Shown in pieces: positions 48,149 to 57,493 of a stretch of 64,000 bases of DNA (positions within the stretch are counted from its first letter, which is position 1; every line of letters starts with the position of its first letter). The notes beneath the pieces were generated by a model that saw nothing but the letters and a program-made list of their open reading frames with translations, did no database searches and was not told where the DNA came from. The translations under genes and the position numbers were made by a program. Source of the stretch: Gracilimonas amylolytica (GTDB taxonomy: Bacteria > Bacteroidota > Rhodothermia > Balneolales > Balneolaceae); contig NZ_PQBS01000037.1 of the NCBI RefSeq assembly GCF_002911695.1, forward strand, positions 312,146 to 376,145. Reading direction: 5' to 3'.

Positions 48149-49348
48149 ATGCCGAAGGAAGTTCAGCTACGTACAAAAGGAATACTGCCGGTTCAGAAAT
48201 TGAAAATGCTCCACAAAATGGGCATCATTCGCTCTAATCCAGATTATCCCATTCAGGATGATCAGTTTCAGCCAAACTCTATCGACCTTAGGCTAGGCAA
48301 AGTGGCGTACCGGGTTCGGTGCAGTTTTTTACCCGAAAATGATACGGTAGAGGAGAAAGTAGCCAAGCTGAAGATGTATGAAGTGCCGATCACGAACGGA
48401 GCCGTGCTGGAGCAGAATTGCGTGTACATCATTCCGCTTCTTGAACGACTCGATCTGCCTCAGTCCAATAACTCCGTTCAAAAAAGTTTGTTTGGAGATG
48501 AAGAGAGCGAGATCAAATTGGGAAGTATTGAGAATTTATCTGCCAAGGCCAATCCCAAAAGTTCGACGGGTCGCCTGGATGTATTTACCCGTGTGATCAC
48601 GGATTACTCGCATCGTTTTGAGGAGATCACCCCGGGATATAGTGGCAACCTCTATCTTGAAGTAGTGCCTAAATCATTTTCTATCAAAGTGAAAACGGGG
48701 CAGCGATTGAATCAGCTTCGGGTCAGGCACGGTTTTGAGGTCATCCCCGATCAGGATATCCTGCGGGTGCATGCTTCAGATCCCCTTTTATTTGATCAGA
48801 ACCGGGAGCCGGTCAGTATGGAAAAAATTAAAGTGAATCAGGGGCTGTTCATGAGTGTGGACCTGAAGGCTAAAAAAGGTGAGATCATCGGATACAAAGC
48901 CAAGAAACACAATGATTACATCGATCTGGATAAGATCGGGTACTACGCGGTTCAGGATTTCTGGGAACCGATCTATGCTCAGCCGGGCCATCAGCTGATC
49001 CTAGAGCCTGAAGCCTTTTATATTTTTGCTTCTAAGGAAAGAATTCGGGTGCCTGCTCATCTTGCCTGCGAAATGATGGCTTATGATACCGGTTCAGGTG
49101 AATTGAGAACCCATTATGCCGGCTTTTTCGACAGTGGTTTTGGGGGATCCGTAGAGGATAAAGGTGCTCGGGCTGTGTTGGAAGTGCGCTCACATGATGT
49201 TCCCTTTATGATCGAAGACGGTCAGACTTTGTTTAGCATGCAGTTTGAACCTAATGCTGAACGACCTGATTTTGTGTACGGAGAAGAGATCGATAGTAAT
49301 TATCAGGGACAGGATTTGAAGCTTGGAAAACATTTCAAAGAAGGATGA
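48149..49348 (+). CDS. 2'-deoxycytidine 5'-triphosphate deaminase, double-domain form
   Basis: The 399-residue protein contains two dUTPase-like jelly-roll halves: one with QFQPNSIDLRLGK (about 36-48) and GYSGNLYLEVVPKS (about 165-178), the other with THYAGFFDSGFGG (about 325-337), which is the Dcd active-site signature. Single-domain Dcd has about 190 residues, so this is the duplicated long form. It makes dUTP from dCTP. It overlaps the next gene by four bases. Confidence 0.88.
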   Translation: MPKEVQLRTKGILPVQKLKMLHKMGIIRSNPDYPIQDDQFQPNSIDLRLGKVAYRVRCSFLPENDTVEEKVAKLKMYEVPITNGAVLEQNCVYIIPLLERLDLPQSNNSVQKSLFGDEESEIKLGSIENLSAKANPKSSTGRLDVFTRVITDYSHRFEEITPGYSGNLYLEVVPKSFSIKVKTGQRLNQLRVRHGFEVIPDQDILRVHASDPLLFDQNREPVSMEKIKVNQGLFMSVDLKAKKGEIIGYKAKKHNDYIDLDKIGYYAVQDFWEPIYAQPGHQLILEPEAFYIFASKERIRVPAHLACEMMAYDTGSGELRTHYAGFFDSGFGGSVEDKGARAVLEVRSHDVPFMIEDGQTLFSMQFEPNAERPDFVYGEEIDSNYQGQDLKLGKHFKEG

Positions 49349-49566
49349 GCCGGTTCACCGTTTCCAAATGTATCTGCCATAAAAAAGACTTTACTGAAAT
49401 AAAGAATTTTGTTGAGGAAAATGGCATTAGCTCAGTCAGGGAACTTCAGGAACTTAAATACTGCTGTTGCGGATGTGGGTTGTGTGAACCCTACCTAGAG
49501 TTGATGCTCAAAACCGGAGAGACTTCGTTTGAACCCAGAGCATTTTACAAGAGAAAGTCCAAATAA
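49345..49566 (+). CDS. BFD-like [2Fe-2S]-type small cysteine protein
   Basis: The 73 residues have Cys9 and Cys11, then CCCGCGLC at 40-47, giving enough ligands for one [2Fe-2S] cluster in the style of bacterioferritin-associated ferredoxin-like domains. The rest is helical. ATGA overlap with the Dcd gene implies coupled translation. Function not clear. Confidence 0.75.
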   Translation: MSRFTVSKCICHKKDFTEIKNFVEENGISSVRELQELKYCCCGCGLCEPYLELMLKTGETSFEPRAFYKRKSK

Positions 49567-49615
49567 GATCTAAAGTTAATTTCACTAAATAAAAGCTCAT
49601 TATTGAGCATTGGCC

Positions 49616-50314
49616 ATGGAAATTGAAAATCTATTTTATACGGAACCGGCAACCATAGTGAACGGATTTTTAACCCTTGAAGGTCAGGAAGCCCGGCATG
49701 CCGCCAAAGTCATGCGTTTTAGAGAGGGAGATACCTTACATGCTTCGGATGGATTGGGAAATACATATGAATCTGAAGTCACCGAGCTGGGTAAAAATTC
49801 CATCACGGCAAAGATCACAGAAACCATTCATGAAGAACAGCCATTATTTAAAAAGTCGGTGGCTTTTGGAGCTATAAAGAAAAGAGACCGTCTTGAGTTT
49901 GCGGTAGAAAAAGCCGTCGAACTTGGAGCATGGGAGATCTGTATATTTCACGCCGACCACTCCGAACGTTCAAAGATCAATCAGGAGAGATTACAAACCA
50001 TAGCTCTGAGTGCGTTCAAGCAGTGTAAACGGTCGTGGTTACCCAAAGTGGTATTTATTGACTCACTCGATGAAGTGATGGATCATTATGAAGATCATCA
50101 ACCCGTTATGGCTTATATGCAGGCTGAGGCCGAACAACCTTCAGCATTGACCCAACCTGATACTTTGTTTCTTATCGGGCCTGAAGGGGGATTTTCAGAA
50201 CGGGAAGTCGGAATTGCCAAAGAGAGAAAGGCGAAATTAGTGACCTTAGGAAAATATCGGCTTCGGGCAGAAACGGCCGTTTTGACCATTCTTGCTCAAT
50301 ATCTTTTTACCTGA
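49616..50314 (+). CDS. rsmE: 16S rRNA (uracil-1498 N3)-methyltransferase
   Basis: This 232-residue SPOUT enzyme has an N-terminal PUA-like domain (FLTLEGQEARHAAKVMR) and the C-terminal knot motifs LIGPEGGFSEREV and LRAETAVLTILA. It methylates U1498 of 16S rRNA with SAM. ATG 49616 (MEIENLFYTE) is chosen over the TTG at 49610. Confidence 0.95.
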   Translation: MEIENLFYTEPATIVNGFLTLEGQEARHAAKVMRFREGDTLHASDGLGNTYESEVTELGKNSITAKITETIHEEQPLFKKSVAFGAIKKRDRLEFAVEKAVELGAWEICIFHADHSERSKINQERLQTIALSAFKQCKRSWLPKVVFIDSLDEVMDHYEDHQPVMAYMQAEAEQPSALTQPDTLFLIGPEGGFSEREVGIAKERKAKLVTLGKYRLRAETAVLTILAQYLFT

Positions 50315-50388
50315 TCGTTTACAGATCAAGGCACTTCCTTTAATCCGTTGCTTTAGGTATGTTTAGCTAATGAAAATGGATTGATCGG

Positions 50389-51984
50389 ATGATACTCACA
50401 CTGGTTGGCGGAATCGGATTATTTTTACTGGGGATGTCTCTGTTGACTGATGGTTTGAAGAACCTTGCCGGTGATACGCTTCGCCTGATGCTTAGCCGGT
50501 TTGTAAAAGGCCCTTTCACAGCCTTATGTTCAGGTACTTTTATCACTTTTCTGGTACAATCATCCAGCGCTACCACTTTGGCAACCATAGGATTTGTCAG
50601 TGCAGGCTTAATTACATTTCCACAGACCATTGGTGTACTGCTTGGGGCAAAACTTGGGACCACCAGTACCGGCTGGATCGTGGCAACCCTGGGGCTAAGG
50701 TACAGTATCTCAGTCATCGCCTTGCCTGTGATCGGAGTGGGTGCCCTGATGAAACTGCTTTCATCGGGAAAATTAGCGCATGCAGGATTGGCTCTCGCCG
50801 GATTTGGCCTGATATTTATGGGTATTGACACCCTGCAAGTTGGGATGGAAGGCCTTGCCGATTACATAGATTTCACGGTACTGTCAGGGACACAATTTTC
50901 AGGGATTTTATTACTGATCGTGACCGGTATTGTGATGACGGTGATCATGCAATCATCCAGTGCGGCAGTGGCTACAACCTTAACAGCTTTATTTGCCGGA
51001 GCTATCGACCTGCCTCAGGCCGCCGCATTGGTGATAGGGCAAAATTTCGGAACGTCTGTCACCGCGATCATAGCTATCATCGGGGCGTCTGTAGCTGCGG
51101 TTCGCACCGGAGTTATTTACGTGGTTTTTGGATTGGTGATCGCAGTTATTGCTGTTGCTGTCATGCCTGTGTTTCTTTGGATCACTGAGTATCTGAATAT
51201 TCCGGGAAATGCTGCACAAATGGCTATTGCGGTAGCTGCGTTTCATACTTCATTTAATTTAATTGGCATTGTATTCATTATGCCATTTCGACAATATTTT
51301 GCTGATCTGGTGATGAAGTGGTTCCCTGAGGATGAACATTCAATGACTCAGCGTCTCGACAGATCGGTTCAGCATATCCCGTCAGTAGCTATAGAATCGG
51401 TTAACCGAAGTTTGAGGGCTATGTTAAGTGGATTATTGGATTACCTTTCCAAAGCTTTGGGAGAAAGTAATTTATCCATTGATCGGGAATTTCTGAATCA
51501 GGCAGAACTTGCAAAAGTAGAGATCAGTCAGTTTTTGAATGAGATAAAGATAGGGTCCGGTCAATCGGCAGACTATAACCGATATGTTGCAACCTTGCAC
51601 GCACTGGATCATAATGTGAGGCTAATGGATGCTTGCCGTGATACACAGTTTGTAAAGCATATAAAGAATGATCCGGTGGCAACACAGATGTCAGTGATGT
51701 TGCAAGTGTCTTTTGAGAAAACCCAAAATTGGATCTCAGAAAAAAGTGAGGAAGATATTACGGAGGCCTTGAGAGAGGTCTCGGCGAAGCTGGCTGAACT
51801 GAGAAAGAAACGAAGAGTGGAGATCCTTGAACATGCTGCATTATCGAGTGGATCATCCATTCAAACGCTTAGTAATCTTGATACCATTCGCTGGCTGGAT
51901 AAACTGGCTTATCACCATTGGAGGGCGGTTTATCATTTAATGGATAAAGGGGAGTATGAGATCGATCCGCCGTATCCGGCTTAA
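50389..51984 (+). CDS. Na/Pi cotransporter family protein with PhoU-like C-terminal domain
   Basis: The 531 residues have two inverted repeats with the family QSSSA motifs: LVQSSSATTLATIGF and IMQSSSAAVATTLTAL, plus about eight helices up to residue 310, then a helical PhoU-like domain with regularly spaced charged helices to the end. It transports phosphate with Na+ into the cell or regulates uptake. Start ATG follows a weak AT-rich leader 75 bases after rsmE. Confidence 0.93.
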   Translation: MILTLVGGIGLFLLGMSLLTDGLKNLAGDTLRLMLSRFVKGPFTALCSGTFITFLVQSSSATTLATIGFVSAGLITFPQTIGVLLGAKLGTTSTGWIVATLGLRYSISVIALPVIGVGALMKLLSSGKLAHAGLALAGFGLIFMGIDTLQVGMEGLADYIDFTVLSGTQFSGILLLIVTGIVMTVIMQSSSAAVATTLTALFAGAIDLPQAAALVIGQNFGTSVTAIIAIIGASVAAVRTGVIYVVFGLVIAVIAVAVMPVFLWITEYLNIPGNAAQMAIAVAAFHTSFNLIGIVFIMPFRQYFADLVMKWFPEDEHSMTQRLDRSVQHIPSVAIESVNRSLRAMLSGLLDYLSKALGESNLSIDREFLNQAELAKVEISQFLNEIKIGSGQSADYNRYVATLHALDHNVRLMDACRDTQFVKHIKNDPVATQMSVMLQVSFEKTQNWISEKSEEDITEALREVSAKLAELRKKRRVEILEHAALSSGSSIQTLSNLDTIRWLDKLAYHHWRAVYHLMDKGEYEIDPPYPA

Positions 51985-52005
51985 ACCATGAATAACAAGT
52001 CAGAG

Positions 52006-53160
52006 TCAGAGATTATGCCAAATGGCTTTGAAGAATGGGGTATAAGGAACTGAAGACATGATCTTCAGATCTTGCTTAAAGTTGGTGTTTTCAGCCAGAA
52101 AGGCCAGGATCTCATCAAAGTGATTATTTCGGAAGAGTGACCTGAATACCCTCAAACTCTCATCTGTAGAATTAAACAGAATATGGAGCAACAATAGGTC
52201 ATAATACCGGTATTTGAATTTTGATGGATCGGGTGGTGACGGTGGCTTTCCATCGATCAATTCCTGTGCTACTTGTTTGGTGTATTGCTGAATTCGTGCA
52301 AAGGTATAGCCTGTACTTGGCTTGGTTTGTCCGCCTACACTGCCCAGATTTATTATGTTCTGTTCATAATACGGCAGGTGAGGTCGGTCTTCCATAGGTA
52401 TTACGCCAAACTCCTTCCGGGTAACCTCATAATGATCCTCATCAATTCCGAAATTATGATAGAGATAGTGTTTGATCTTTTTCTTGTAAGCCTTTTTCTC
52501 AAGTAATTCTTCAGAAAAAACCGTGAATTCGATGAGTGCTTTTTGCTGGGTGAAAGGCAGCACGTACATGAACCCAACCCCCGGACTAAATTCTTCATCG
52601 AAATCCATGATGGTAAATGTTTCCGGATCAAAGATATCCTCATTGGTTTTGATCTCCCATCCTAAAAAATGCTGCTTTAACGGATATTTGATATCATTTT
52701 CGTTGAGATCACGGGGCTTCAGAATACTTTGAAAAATGTAATTTGCCAGGTAGGTATCACCGTTCTTCGTGATCAGTGACGCCTTACTTTTATTGGATGA
52801 AAGATCCAGGATATCTTCCTCAAGTAAAGTAAAGTTTTTGTGATGTTTGAGTTCCCTTAGTACGTGCTCACGGAAATCACCGCTTCGGATACAGTAATAG
52901 GAGTAGGAGTGCATGTACCTGAAGGTGCTGTAATCGAGAACAGATACCCAGCTTTTATTCCATTTTTTGTAAATGATCTCCTTGAAAGGTGGTTCGTTCT
53001 GAGTCCAGAAGCACCATGTTTTGTCGTTTGCCGGCGCGAAAGTTGAGTCCACAACAAGTACCTCACCTTCATAGCCTCCTTTAGAGAGATACCAGGCCAG
53101 ACTCAAACCAGATAAACCACCGCCTGCTATGATGAGATCGTATTTTGCTTCTATATTCAA
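52006..53160 (-). CDS. crtY: Lycopene beta-cyclase (CrtY)
   Basis: The 384-residue flavoprotein has the FAD Rossmann motif DLIIAGGGLSGLSLAWYL (residues 8-25), the CrtY DEEF-type segment IMDFDEEFSPG and IPMEDRPHLPYYEQN. It cyclises lycopene to beta-carotene. It points to carotenoid synthesis elsewhere, as no other crt gene is in the window. Its 3' end faces the Na/Pi gene; only 21 bases separate them. Confidence 0.93.
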   Translation of the reverse strand: MNIEAKYDLIIAGGGLSGLSLAWYLSKGGYEGEVLVVDSTFAPANDKTWCFWTQNEPPFKEIIYKKWNKSWVSVLDYSTFRYMHSYSYYCIRSGDFREHVLRELKHHKNFTLLEEDILDLSSNKSKASLITKNGDTYLANYIFQSILKPRDLNENDIKYPLKQHFLGWEIKTNEDIFDPETFTIMDFDEEFSPGVGFMYVLPFTQQKALIEFTVFSEELLEKKAYKKKIKHYLYHNFGIDEDHYEVTRKEFGVIPMEDRPHLPYYEQNIINLGSVGGQTKPSTGYTFARIQQYTKQVAQELIDGKPPSPPDPSKFKYRYYDLLLLHILFNSTDESLRVFRSLFRNNHFDEILAFLAENTNFKQDLKIMSSVPYTPFFKAIWHNL

Positions 53161-53300
53161 ATTTTAGCTGGACTGAGGTTTATCTGTGATGGTCGAACTG
53201 AAAGAGTTTTTCGAATTTTATCGTTTCAGCAGCGAGCAATTTTTATTAAAGCAACAGGTATTGATTATATTTCAACAAATTGAAAAAGCAAAATAAGAAT

Positions 53301-54323
53301 ATGATCGATCTGCGCAGTGATACTATAACCCGACCAACCCAGGAAATGCTTGATGCAATGATGCATGCAAAAGTGGGAGATGATGTGTTCGGTGAAGATG
53401 AAACCGTAAATAAATTTCAGGATAAGGTAGCCGGGTTGTTTGGTATGGAAGCCGGATTATACGTTCCCAGTGGCACGATGAGCAACCAGCTGGGAGTAAA
53501 GGTCCTTACCGAACCGGGGGATGAGATCCTCATTGATGAGAAAGGGCATATTTTTAATTATGAGACCGGGGCAGCTTCCGTATTATCGGGTGTTCAGGTG
53601 CGTACTCTTCCCGGGAAGAACGGCAAACTGAATACCACTCTGCTTGAGCATACAAAAAGAGGTCATTTCGACTGGGAGCCGAGAACGCGGGTGATCAGTT
53701 TAGAAAATACCACGAATAAAGGCGGTGGGGTATGTTATACAAAAGAAGAACTGCGGGAGATCAAAACTTTTGCGGATGCAGAAAACTTACTCGTTCATCT
53801 GGATGGTGCCCGGATCTGGAATGCGATCACAGAAACAGAAATTGAGCCGAAATTTTTTGGTGAGATCGCTGATACCATTTCTGTTTGTTTTTCTAAAGGA
53901 TTGGGTGCCCCGGTAGGCTCCATGTTGCTGTCTTCCAAAGAGCGAATTGCCAAAGCAAGACGGTATCGTAAGATGTGGGGCGGAGGTATGCGACAGGTGG
54001 GGCTTCTTGCAGCTGCTGCCGATTACGCTCTTGAGAATAACTGGGCAAAACTGAAAGATGATCACCGACGGGCTAAAGAAGTGGGACAGGTCATATTTGA
54101 CAGTAAATTCCTGGCGGTTGATATGAATACCTTACAAACCAATATCCTGCTGTTTGATACAGTGAAGGAACCGGCTGAAAAGGTGATCGAGAAACTTCAT
54201 CAAAAAGGAATTCAGATGATCCCATTTGGTCCTAATACGATCAGGGCTACGTTCCACTTTGAGATCACGGATGAGGATGTGAAAGTCGTAAAGCAAGCCC
54301 TGGCTGAGATCGGAGAGGCCTGA
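53301..54323 (+). CDS. ltaE: Low-specificity L-threonine aldolase
   Basis: From ATG 53301 (MIDLRSDTITRPTQEML) the product has 340 residues with YVPSGTMSNQLG, HLDGARIWNA and the PLP lysine in VCFSKGLGAPVGSML. It splits threonine and allo-threonine into glycine and acetaldehyde. The frame opens with TTG 53280, adding MKKQNKN, less likely. Confidence 0.93.
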   Translation: MIDLRSDTITRPTQEMLDAMMHAKVGDDVFGEDETVNKFQDKVAGLFGMEAGLYVPSGTMSNQLGVKVLTEPGDEILIDEKGHIFNYETGAASVLSGVQVRTLPGKNGKLNTTLLEHTKRGHFDWEPRTRVISLENTTNKGGGVCYTKEELREIKTFADAENLLVHLDGARIWNAITETEIEPKFFGEIADTISVCFSKGLGAPVGSMLLSSKERIAKARRYRKMWGGGMRQVGLLAAAADYALENNWAKLKDDHRRAKEVGQVIFDSKFLAVDMNTLQTNILLFDTVKEPAEKVIEKLHQKGIQMIPFGPNTIRATFHFEITDEDVKVVKQALAEIGEA

Positions 54324-54386
54324 GGAAGTTAAGGTCCGAAATTGAAAGCCAAATTTGGGCGAAGGTCTTTCAGAAATGCAGAGAAA

Positions 54387-55286
54387 TCATTCTTCTACCC
54401 TTGTCAGTAAATTCTGCATGTGTTCGATGATCCTGGCTCGGATAGGCAGGCTTTTTTCAAAGATCATTTCTTGCTTTTGTTTGTATTCCCTGCGACCGGA
54501 GTCCGTTTCAATTTTGATAGGCTCCATACCCTGTTCACGCATGTCGTAAGGACTTGCCTGCATATCGATGTACCGGGCCTCGATCGCCAGTTCAAAGGCT
54601 TCAAGTATGAGTGAGCTTGGTATCCAAGGATGCATCTTAAACGCCCACTTGTATAGATCCATATTTGAATGAATACACCCCGGCTGCTCGGTCTCGTGAA
54701 ATGTCTCCCGGGATAATTCAAACTTATTCATGGGTTTTGCCGGATTGGTGAAGAACCTAAAGGCATCAAAGTGCGTGCAAAGCAGGGGACGTGATTCCAC
54801 AAACTCAGCCAGTTCATCCGGCTCCATACGCATGGGCAATTGATCGTGGCGTGGACGGTCGGTTTTATACACCATGGCCCATTCGTGCATGCCAAAGCAG
54901 CCAAAGGAAGGTCGGCTTTGCTGGGTATTCTTCAACATAGTTAACATCCATTTCAATGATGAGATACGTTTTTCAGGGAATAAATGGGGATCTACAAAAG
55001 CAATCCCATCATTTGTTGTGATCTCTGAGATCTCCGGAAGCTTGTCAAAATCAGAAAAGGGTAGGTTCACCCCAATTCCCGGTGACCACTTTCTGAGATT
55101 GGAAGGGCGAAAGGCGTAATATTCAAACAGAAAATCCATGACCGGGTTCTTTTCCTGCCGGGATCGGGCTGCCAGATAGTCGTTCAATAGCTCATCCACA
55201 CGATCTTCATGAGCTTCCTTTTCAGTTAGCCACTTTGACTCGGGAATGGTTTTTGAGGTTTGGATGTCAGGGATATCAGTAAGCAT
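54387..55286 (-). CDS. Conserved protein of unknown function (often labelled 3-methyladenine glycosylase)
   Basis: The 299-residue soluble protein has blocks such as FLFEYYAFRPSNLRKWSPGIG and FGCFGMHEWAMVYK and RPLLCTHFDAFRFFTNPA. Similar proteins are annotated as 3-methyladenine DNA glycosylase in actinobacterial genomes, without a HhH-GPD or AAG motif visible here, so I do not adopt that name. It is convergent with ltaE. Confidence 0.75.
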   Translation of the reverse strand: MLTDIPDIQTSKTIPESKWLTEKEAHEDRVDELLNDYLAARSRQEKNPVMDFLFEYYAFRPSNLRKWSPGIGVNLPFSDFDKLPEISEITTNDGIAFVDPHLFPEKRISSLKWMLTMLKNTQQSRPSFGCFGMHEWAMVYKTDRPRHDQLPMRMEPDELAEFVESRPLLCTHFDAFRFFTNPAKPMNKFELSRETFHETEQPGCIHSNMDLYKWAFKMHPWIPSSLILEAFELAIEARYIDMQASPYDMREQGMEPIKIETDSGRREYKQKQEMIFEKSLPIRARIIEHMQNLLTRVEE

Positions 55287-55395
55287 GCCTCAAAGATACG
55301 GAATGATTACCGTTGAAATAAAAATTCGTGTTTTAAAATTGAAAGTTTAGATTCAGTGGAAACTCAACGTATTTGATCATAAAGGCAGCACAGCG

Positions 55396-56256
55396 ATGAA
55401 ACAACTTCGGGATTTTATCATTCATCTTAGGTTGCATTATCAGTTTCTGATCCTTTCGGGAGGATATATCCTTGCCGGGTTGATGGTAGATAATGTGAAC
55501 TGGACACAGTACTGGCTGCAGTTTCTTAATGTGCATGTATTATTGTTTGGTGGAGCCACGGCCTATAATTCCTGGTGGGACAAGGATGAAGGGCCTATTG
55601 GTGGGTTGAAATCTCATCCAAAAATGAGGAGGTGGATGTGGCCTGCATCTATGGTAATGCAGTATGTAGGGCTGATATGGGCTTTTTACGTTGGCTGGAA
55701 TTATGTGATCATCTATGCCATCAGCATGCTGTTCTTCTGGTTGTATTCATCGCCACTCACCCGCTGGAAAGGTAAGCCGGTTTTAAGTCTCGTTGCGATC
55801 GGGATCAGTACCGGGACCAATTCATTTTTTATGGGTTTTCTGGCAGCCGGTGGTTATCCGATCACCTGGTTCGAAGATGTCACGGCCTTGGGAGTGGCCT
55901 GCCTGGTACTTAGTTTATATCCGGTCTCTCAGATATATCAGACGGAAGAGGACATAAAACGTGGCGACCATACCTTTGCTTCCAGATTTGGATTGCGGGG
56001 CGTAAAGTGGCTGTTTGCCATTTTATTCCCGATAGGTACCGCCATTTTAACTTATTCATTGGTTATCACAAGGGGAACCGGCGGATATATCTTCGGAGTT
56101 GTTGGGCTAATAGCTTACATGGCGATACTATATCAGCTATGGTCTCTGAAAGGGAAAGAGCATGAATACCCTCTTGTAATGCGGGTCAAATTTATGGCCT
56201 CACTCTCCTTTGTCCTCTTTATGCTGACATGGATTGCCAGTAGCCTTCTTCTCTGA
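55396..56256 (+). CDS. UbiA-family prenyltransferase
   Basis: The 286 residues have about eight helices and both Asp-rich motifs: GATAYNSWWDKDEGPIGG (the NxxxDxxxD type) and TEEDIKRGDHTFASRFG. UbiA enzymes transfer isoprenoid chains to aromatic rings (quinone, heme O or carotenoid/chlorophyll routes). Given crtY nearby, a quinone or carotenoid-linked substrate is possible but not shown. Its last 38 bases overlap the antisense gene 56219. Confidence 0.88.
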   Translation: MKQLRDFIIHLRLHYQFLILSGGYILAGLMVDNVNWTQYWLQFLNVHVLLFGGATAYNSWWDKDEGPIGGLKSHPKMRRWMWPASMVMQYVGLIWAFYVGWNYVIIYAISMLFFWLYSSPLTRWKGKPVLSLVAIGISTGTNSFFMGFLAAGGYPITWFEDVTALGVACLVLSLYPVSQIYQTEEDIKRGDHTFASRFGLRGVKWLFAILFPIGTAILTYSLVITRGTGGYIFGVVGLIAYMAILYQLWSLKGKEHEYPLVMRVKFMASLSFVLFMLTWIASSLLL

Positions 56257-56656
56257 GTTGTGACTCAGCCTCTGCAAGCAGAGCACCAAAGCTAAGTTCG
56301 GGATGAACAATATCATTCAACAAAGTGATAGTCACCGGTTTCTCGAGAATGTTAACCTTGCCTTTGATATTTAGCTTAAGCTCAGAAGAGTTTTTTGTTC
56401 CTCTGATGTTAATGAGGGTGATCTTAGTTTTTGAAACCTTTTTTACCTTAGTGATGAAGGTATTTGAAAAGGTGGTCTCAAATTCCAGGTCCAGGAAAGC
56501 GTGTGTTGGTTGATGTTCGGTTATTATATCTAAAGTCTCTTCCAGGGAATCAGCGTAATATATGATCTCAATATTCAGATCAGATAGCATTTGTGCTATT
56601 TCATGCTGGGTAATTACATCTTTACTCATCACTAAACACGATTTTAACCTTTTCAT
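56219..56656 (-). CDS. Stand-alone response-regulator receiver domain protein
   Basis: The 145-residue product resembles a REC domain: the acceptor Asp in HAFLDLEFE (Asp57 region) and Lys in NILEKPVTI (LEKP, about 111-115). The N-terminal acidic pair (normally DD/ED before the first helix) is not obvious (LVMSKDVI). No output domain follows. The C-terminus overlaps the UbiA gene 3' end. It could be a divergent chemotaxis-like or signalling adaptor. Confidence 0.65.
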   Translation of the reverse strand: MKRLKSCLVMSKDVITQHEIAQMLSDLNIEIIYYADSLEETLDIITEHQPTHAFLDLEFETTFSNTFITKVKKVSKTKITLINIRGTKNSSELKLNIKGKVNILEKPVTITLLNDIVHPELSFGALLAEAESQLREEGYWQSMSA

Positions 56657-56804
56657 AACGCTTTGGTTTTGTTAGTAACTAGTCAAACAGTTTGAATGAT
56701 CATTGAATGGATGATCCGCTTATCAGATCGGGCTTATTTATACAATCAATAACTATTCAAAAGAGGTTTTTTTAACTTACTGTCTGATTAAAAGAGGTCT
56801 GAAA

Positions 56805-57434
56805 ATGCAAGATGTTACAAATACATTAATTTCTGATGAATTACTGGAATCCGCATACACCTATGAGGAGTTCAACGAACTCATACAAAAACTATATGAT
56901 GAGGATCGTACCACCAATGAGGATAATCGACCCAACATGCTGGATTACACTAAAATGTACATGCAGCGATCGAACCGTTGGGATAGACGTGGAAAGCTTA
57001 CCAAAGAGCTGAAGCAGAAACTGAAAGAGATCAACCGTGATATGGTTTGGTTGGTGATCAACGAAGGCTGGTGTGGGGATGGGGCTCAAACTCTGCCTTT
57101 CATCAATAAAATGGCGGAAGAAACGGATAAGATCGACCTGAGGGTGATATTAAGGGATCAAAACCTGGACGTAATGGACCGGTTCCTGACCAATGGAGCC
57201 CGTTCTGTTCCAAAATTGATCGCAATTGAAAAGTCTTCGGGAAAGGTGTTAGGAACCTGGGGACCAAGACCATTTGAGGCTAATGAGTTGTATTGGAAGG
57301 GAAAGAATGATCCTGACACTCCAAATAAAACAGCGGTGGAAAACCTTCACCTTTGGTATGCCAAGGATAGAGGGAAGTCCATTCAGCAAGAATTCCTTAA
57401 ACTATTGGATGAGTGGGGAGAAGCCGTTCAATAA
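56805..57434 (+). CDS. Thioredoxin-family protein with WCGD motif
   Basis: The 209-residue protein has a long N-terminal helical part (residues 1-80), then LVINEGWCGDGAQTLPFINKM, where a thioredoxin-like active site keeps only the first Cys, and SVPKLIAIEKSSGKVLG with the cis-Pro loop. It is a common Bacteroidota thioredoxin-like family of unknown client. It is alone between repeats of AT-rich sequence. Confidence 0.87.
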   Translation: MQDVTNTLISDELLESAYTYEEFNELIQKLYDEDRTTNEDNRPNMLDYTKMYMQRSNRWDRRGKLTKELKQKLKEINRDMVWLVINEGWCGDGAQTLPFINKMAEETDKIDLRVILRDQNLDVMDRFLTNGARSVPKLIAIEKSSGKVLGTWGPRPFEANELYWKGKNDPDTPNKTAVENLHLWYAKDRGKSIQQEFLKLLDEWGEAVQ

Positions 57435-57493
57435 TTTATTGTACTATTACCTTGTCACAGATGTCTCATGAAAAACATTCGATCTGAAATTAC

